Origin: Pachyseris speciosa
Lineage: Eukaryota > Cnidaria > Anthozoa > Scleractinia > Pachyseridae
Length of the DNA: 64,000 bases
NCBI GenBank assembly: GCA_016490735.1
Contig: JAEMWC010000240.1
Span: 97,501 to 161,500 of the forward strand
Direction of reading: 5' to 3'
Below, in pieces: positions 62,601 to 64,000 of the stretch (the first letter of the stretch is position 1; each line of letters starts with the position of its first letter). The translations under genes were made by a program, and so were the position numbers. The notes beneath the pieces were generated by a model. It was not told the origin of the DNA. It ran no database searches and worked only from the letters and a program-made list of their open reading frames with translations.

Positions 62601-63634
62601 ATCTCTCATGGTCTTGCATTAAATCAGATGAAATTCTCCCATGCAGCGATCCCAAAACGTCCTGGGGAAGCGGTCAGAAGTTATCAAACACCGATGGCAT
62701 AGACTGCGCCAACTAGCAGTTTTTTCTCCATTACTGTACCTAGCAGCTTGCTCGATCCAAGTGCTGCGTGCTATGGTCTACCGATGGCAAAGTTTCCTTC
62801 CTCCAAATCAGTCAGACTAACCCGAAGATACACCAATACTTCTTAAATAACTGAATTGGCCCTTCATCAAATTCATGAGAAGTGACACAACAGCTACAAC
62901 ATGACCACCGGCGAGGATATCGAAGATTGAAGGTGAAGCTTGCATGATACTGAAATAAGCATCTTTCCGTAACTACATGTAGTCGGCATATTGATGGAAA
63001 TATTATTGCTATTTCCTCTCACAAATTCATTTATGAAGTCAGTTGATATGCATTTAAACAGGAAATTTTGAACGTAGAGCACATGGTGATCAAAGCCTGC
63101 TCAAGCTGTCTCTGCTATGTTGAACTATCCCGCAAAAAGCGTCCTGAGGTCAAGGTCAACCTTCCAGAATTTAGTCGGTAAAATGTGATTGGCTAAGTGG
63201 CCGGTAAGGGATGTTGGCTTCGGGTAAGCAGGCGTTAGTGGGGAGGAGGTGAAATACGAGTCCCCTAAAAACAACTGCATGGGAGGCTAAAGGTGAACTA
63301 TGATTAGATTATTTTATTTCTTAGCTTACTAATTTCATTGTACATTTTTTTCTAGCAGTAAAACGTATTCCAGGCTTCAGACCGCTAACATTGATTTTAT
63401 TTATAACAAAAATTTTCTTCTTCCTGTACTTGAAGCACCAGCACCATTTAACTATGGCCAAGATGTAGAGCGATGTTCCAGATTACATGACTTGTGTAAT
63501 AAATACCTATTTCTTGATCCAGGTGTGGGAGGTGGGACATGCAGAGCAGCTTCTCTTTCCCGTCTTTCCTTTTCAAGCTTGGCTTCATGTTCACCTTGTA
63601 TTTCAATGCAGTTTGCTTTGTCTGGTTTGAAGAC
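42987..63634 (-). CDS. KIF23: Kinesin-6 KIF23 / MKLP1 (centralspindlin motor), N-terminus off window
   Basis: MKLP1 and the RhoGAP RACGAP1 form centralspindlin, which bundles midzone microtubules and drives cytokinesis. Twenty-nine minus-strand exons: 63634-63507, 62050-61990, 61653-61547, 60305-60193, 59423-59302, 57516-57414, 56917-56826, 56427-56362, 56253-56200, 55917-55856, 54821-54787, 54364-54314, 53310-53243, 52760-52658, 51694-51636, 51546-51506, 51398-51353, 51222-51160, 48685-48626, 48142-48092, 46633-46544, 46409-46317, 45655-45574, 45328-45252, 45124-45056, 44661-44564, 44095-44029, 43445-43384, 43002-42987. Phases match throughout; 2139 nt, 712 residues plus stop. Motor landmarks: [11 protein letters not shown] (switch I), [10 protein letters not shown] (switch II), [24 protein letters not shown], neck KFAEVTQDV and GLTPGRRR. 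A Glu/Lys/Gln-rich coiled coil follows. The tail keeps [21 protein letters not shown] and RKRRASDS, and ends SKKKKP. The P-loop exons lie right of 64000. Confidence 0.97.
43781..44007. mobile_element. PIF/Harbinger-type MITE with TAA duplication
   Basis: AGCCTGGTTTTCACTAGCG and CGCTAGTGAAAACCAGGCT are perfect inverse ends, flanked by TAA (43778-43780, 44008-44010). The arms are arrays of gcaagcacaa/gcaagcataa hexamers. It lies 22 bases from a KIF23 exon (44095-44029), inside the following intron. Same design as 17467-18171 but with a different hexamer alphabet. Confidence 0.85.
47107..47412. mobile_element. MITE with gcaacgaggacggcaacg ends
   Basis: AGCAACGAGGACGGCAACG pairs with CGTTGCCGTCGTCGTCGTTGC; TTA lies on both sides (47104-47106, 47413-47415). 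306 bp, KIF23 intron. Confidence 0.75.
47443..47890. mobile_element. MITE interrupted by a second MITE
   Basis: The outer unit (ccattttacaattgaatgct ... gacgggctatt) is a copy of the 39837-40074 family. It is split near its right end by 47641-47866, a copy of the tgcgtttctcgaaa family (see 20697). The direct repeat GCCAGG (47635-47640, 47867-47872) marks the insertion. KIF23 intron between exons at 48092 and 46633. Confidence 0.78.
49138..49680 (+). pseudogene. RecQ-like SF2 helicase N-terminal part, broken
   Basis: From ATG 49138 the frame reads [17 protein letters not shown], meets two TAG codons, then continues [33 protein letters not shown] (Walker A), [15 protein letters not shown] (motif Ia-like). 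After frameshifts it shows [15 protein letters not shown], then [16 protein letters not shown] (Walker B, DESH). These are helicase motifs 0-II of a RecQ-like family; the second RecA domain is missing. It lies inside the 2.3-kb transposon and is transcribed away from the KIF23 strand. Whether the intact form helps transposition is not known to me. Confidence 0.82.
50539..50970 (-). pseudogene. Cys-rich element-borne ORF (C-x2-C, ZAD/treble-clef-like), partial
   Basis: 143 residues open. [15 protein letters not shown] followed by [20 protein letters not shown] suggests the first half of a C-x2-C...C-x2-C zinc domain; the second Cys pair expected near [13 protein letters not shown] seems lost. 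A basic downstream ORF on the same strand (50029-49748; [19 protein letters not shown]) may be its continuation. Likely the second gene of the transposon, perhaps a DNA-binding protein; function is inference only. Confidence 0.5.
51735..52345. repeat. Dispersed repeat, copy 1 (proline/glycine-codon-like GC-rich head)
   Basis: Shares a mosaic of blocks with 60515-60985: tgggtgctcaggagccagggg, gtaggtagaaca, gaccactgagact...ctcagtgg, taccgctggcca, and gttaactaagttaaa. No ORF of interest and no clear termini. It lies between two KIF23 exons (51694 and 52658). Confidence 0.6.
53463..53749. mobile_element. MITE, second copy of the 27723-28008 family (inverted)
   Basis: TAGAGCGCTTTTCAACTGAG pairs with CTCAATTGAAAACCGCTCTA. 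The interior (gcgcgggaaaatacgc, attggttttggttttac, tctcattggttgagaaagtg) is the reverse complement of the ILF2 intron copy. KIF23 intron. Confidence 0.82.
54492..54609. mobile_element. Short palindromic MITE (GGCCCCAGTTGTTCAAAG)
   Basis: GGCCCCAGTTGTTCAAAGAG pairs with TTTTTGAAGAACTGGGGCC; inner ggataacgctatcc and ggctatccgcg pair. It lies between KIF23 exons 54821-54787 and 54364-54314. Confidence 0.8.
57180..57410. mobile_element. MITE abutting a KIF23 exon
   Basis: cagggctgggtcgctcaaaa and agccgattaaccctaatcc on the left correspond inversely to ggattaggttaatcggcccagg-like sequence at 57380-57407. Its right end is only a few bases from the splice donor of exon 57516-57414, so donor-adjacent intron sequence is element-derived. 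Confidence 0.6.
57645..57809. repeat. 165-bp palindrome with ~78-bp arms
   Basis: caaatgaacaatgatcctca... pairs with ...cgaggatcattcttcatttg, and the inner gcctgaaaaaattcaggact pairs with agtcctgaattttttcaggc. There is a very short spacer around 57724-57731. KIF23 intron; transcribed RNA would form a long hairpin. Confidence 0.9.
58013..58768 (-). pseudogene. Decayed element-type ORF in KIF23 intron
   Basis: From ATG 58768 the frame reads [18 protein letters not shown] and then breaks; later frames read [20 protein letters not shown], a long K/R/E-rich helical stretch ([20 protein letters not shown]), and finally [20 protein letters not shown] to FSSFTQK before a stop. The pieces share strand and order, so they look like one protein of ~250 residues with several frameshifts and stops. 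I recognise the style from cnidarian repeat-family proteins but cannot name a function. Confidence 0.5.
60515..60985. repeat. Dispersed repeat, copy 2
   Basis: Corresponds block by block to 51735-52345: gggtgcctggggtatccagg, ccctagatagaatac, gacactgaatgaatcagtgg, gattaccgctggccag and cagttaactttgttaaatg. Contains a G-rich run at 60714-60745. KIF23 intron. Confidence 0.6.
61229..61340. repeat. (ATA)n microsatellite cluster
   Basis: Two runs of ata/aat units separated by AT-rich sequence, KIF23 intron. Confidence 0.9.
61726..61852. mobile_element. 127-bp inverted-repeat element
   Basis: gttgtagttcagttttatcc pairs with ggataaaattgaacaacaac and the match continues through ttggttcaatttttattttc / gaaaataaaaactgaaccaa. 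KIF23 intron, non-coding. Confidence 0.8.
62233..63289. mobile_element. 1.06-kb DNA transposon remnant with ~85-bp TIRs and 9-bp duplication
   Basis: AAGGTGAAC flanks both sides (62224-62232, 63290-63298). The left arm TAGCCTCCCACACAGTCATT... and the right arm ...AACAACTGCATGGGAGGCTA are inverse for about 85 bp. The 890-bp interior has no recognised ORF. A 9-bp duplication suits Mutator-like elements. It fills most of the KIF23 intron between exons 63634-63507 and 62050-61990. Confidence 0.85.
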
Positions 63635-63689
63635 CTACCAAGAAACAGTAATTCAGATTACTCAATCAAACTTACTCACAGTAACTCTT

Positions 63690-63970
63690 AGGGCCTGTTT
63701 ACACGAGTGAACTCATCCTGGTATCTCGTTATTTACCTCCTGGTGTTTACATGATCCCGGGGTTAAATTTGTTCATCCGGAGGTGAAACGTGACCAAAAA
63801 TTCCATGCAAACAGTCTCCCCAGGATTAAATTAGACTTTTGTATTACAAAAACTGTTTTCGTTTGTCCTGGGATGAAACCACATTATTGTAAAGAGCAAT
63901 AAAAATTTGCTCTGGGAGCAAAGTCATCCTGGGATGACTAATGCAGCCTTAATGATGCCATTCACATACA
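63690..63970. repeat. Probable MITE with tttacacgagtgaactcatcctgg start
   Basis: Contains repeated short words catcctggg / cccaggat on both strands and tttacatgat, in a layout typical of a decayed foldback element. Its ends are not certain. Sequence to the right edge of the window has no recognised exon. Confidence 0.4.
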
Positions 63971-64000
63971 TTTGCAAGTAACAAAACCAATGGAAGTTTT

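Overview
The window is animal nuclear DNA, most likely from an anthozoan cnidarian such as a stony coral. That identification is inferred from intron-rich conserved metazoan genes, AT-rich introns, Penelope-like and Tx1/L1-like retroelements, tRNA-headed SINEs and a very dense load of small inverted-repeat elements. No bacterial-type genes, operons or CRISPR arrays are present.

Four host genes were rebuilt from splice sites and protein similarity; almost none of their exons is visible as a long ORF. (1) 1404-4513, plus strand: ornithine decarboxylase antizyme, four exons with a +1 programmed frameshift at 1456-1461; the 5' exon is not identified. (2) 9853-12112, minus strand: a selenoprotein W-like protein whose CxxU motif is coded by an in-frame TGA; it faces the antizyme gene tail to tail. 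(3) 20393-36440, minus strand: complete ILF2/NF45, 16 coding exons, 406 residues. (4) 42987-63634, minus strand: KIF23/MKLP1 kinesin from mid-motor to stop, 29 exons and 712 residues; the N-terminal motor part with the P-loop lies beyond the right edge.

Between and inside these genes the DNA is largely mobile. 7-10 kb holds a Penelope-like element, a retroelement tail and a 1.2-kb CATCCT/CATCCC minisatellite. 10-18.2 kb holds two SINE copies, a foldback element, a decayed L1/Tx1-like LINE, a second LINE nested between inverted repeats and a Harbinger-type element. The first ILF2 intron carries a 3.4-kb element with Tc1/mariner-like ends, into which a Mutator-like foldback element has jumped; the latter carries the 5' end of a protein kinase gene. 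36.5-43 kb is intergenic and includes a second Penelope-like element with inverted flanks. KIF23 introns hold several nested MITEs and a 2.3-kb transposon with a RecQ-like helicase pseudogene.

The most notable observation is that this 2.3-kb transposon landed exactly on a KIF23 exon-intron boundary. Its 8-bp target duplication plus its own first base recreate a GT splice donor, so the exon can still be spliced.

All calls come from reading the sequence; no alignment, folding or expression evidence was available.
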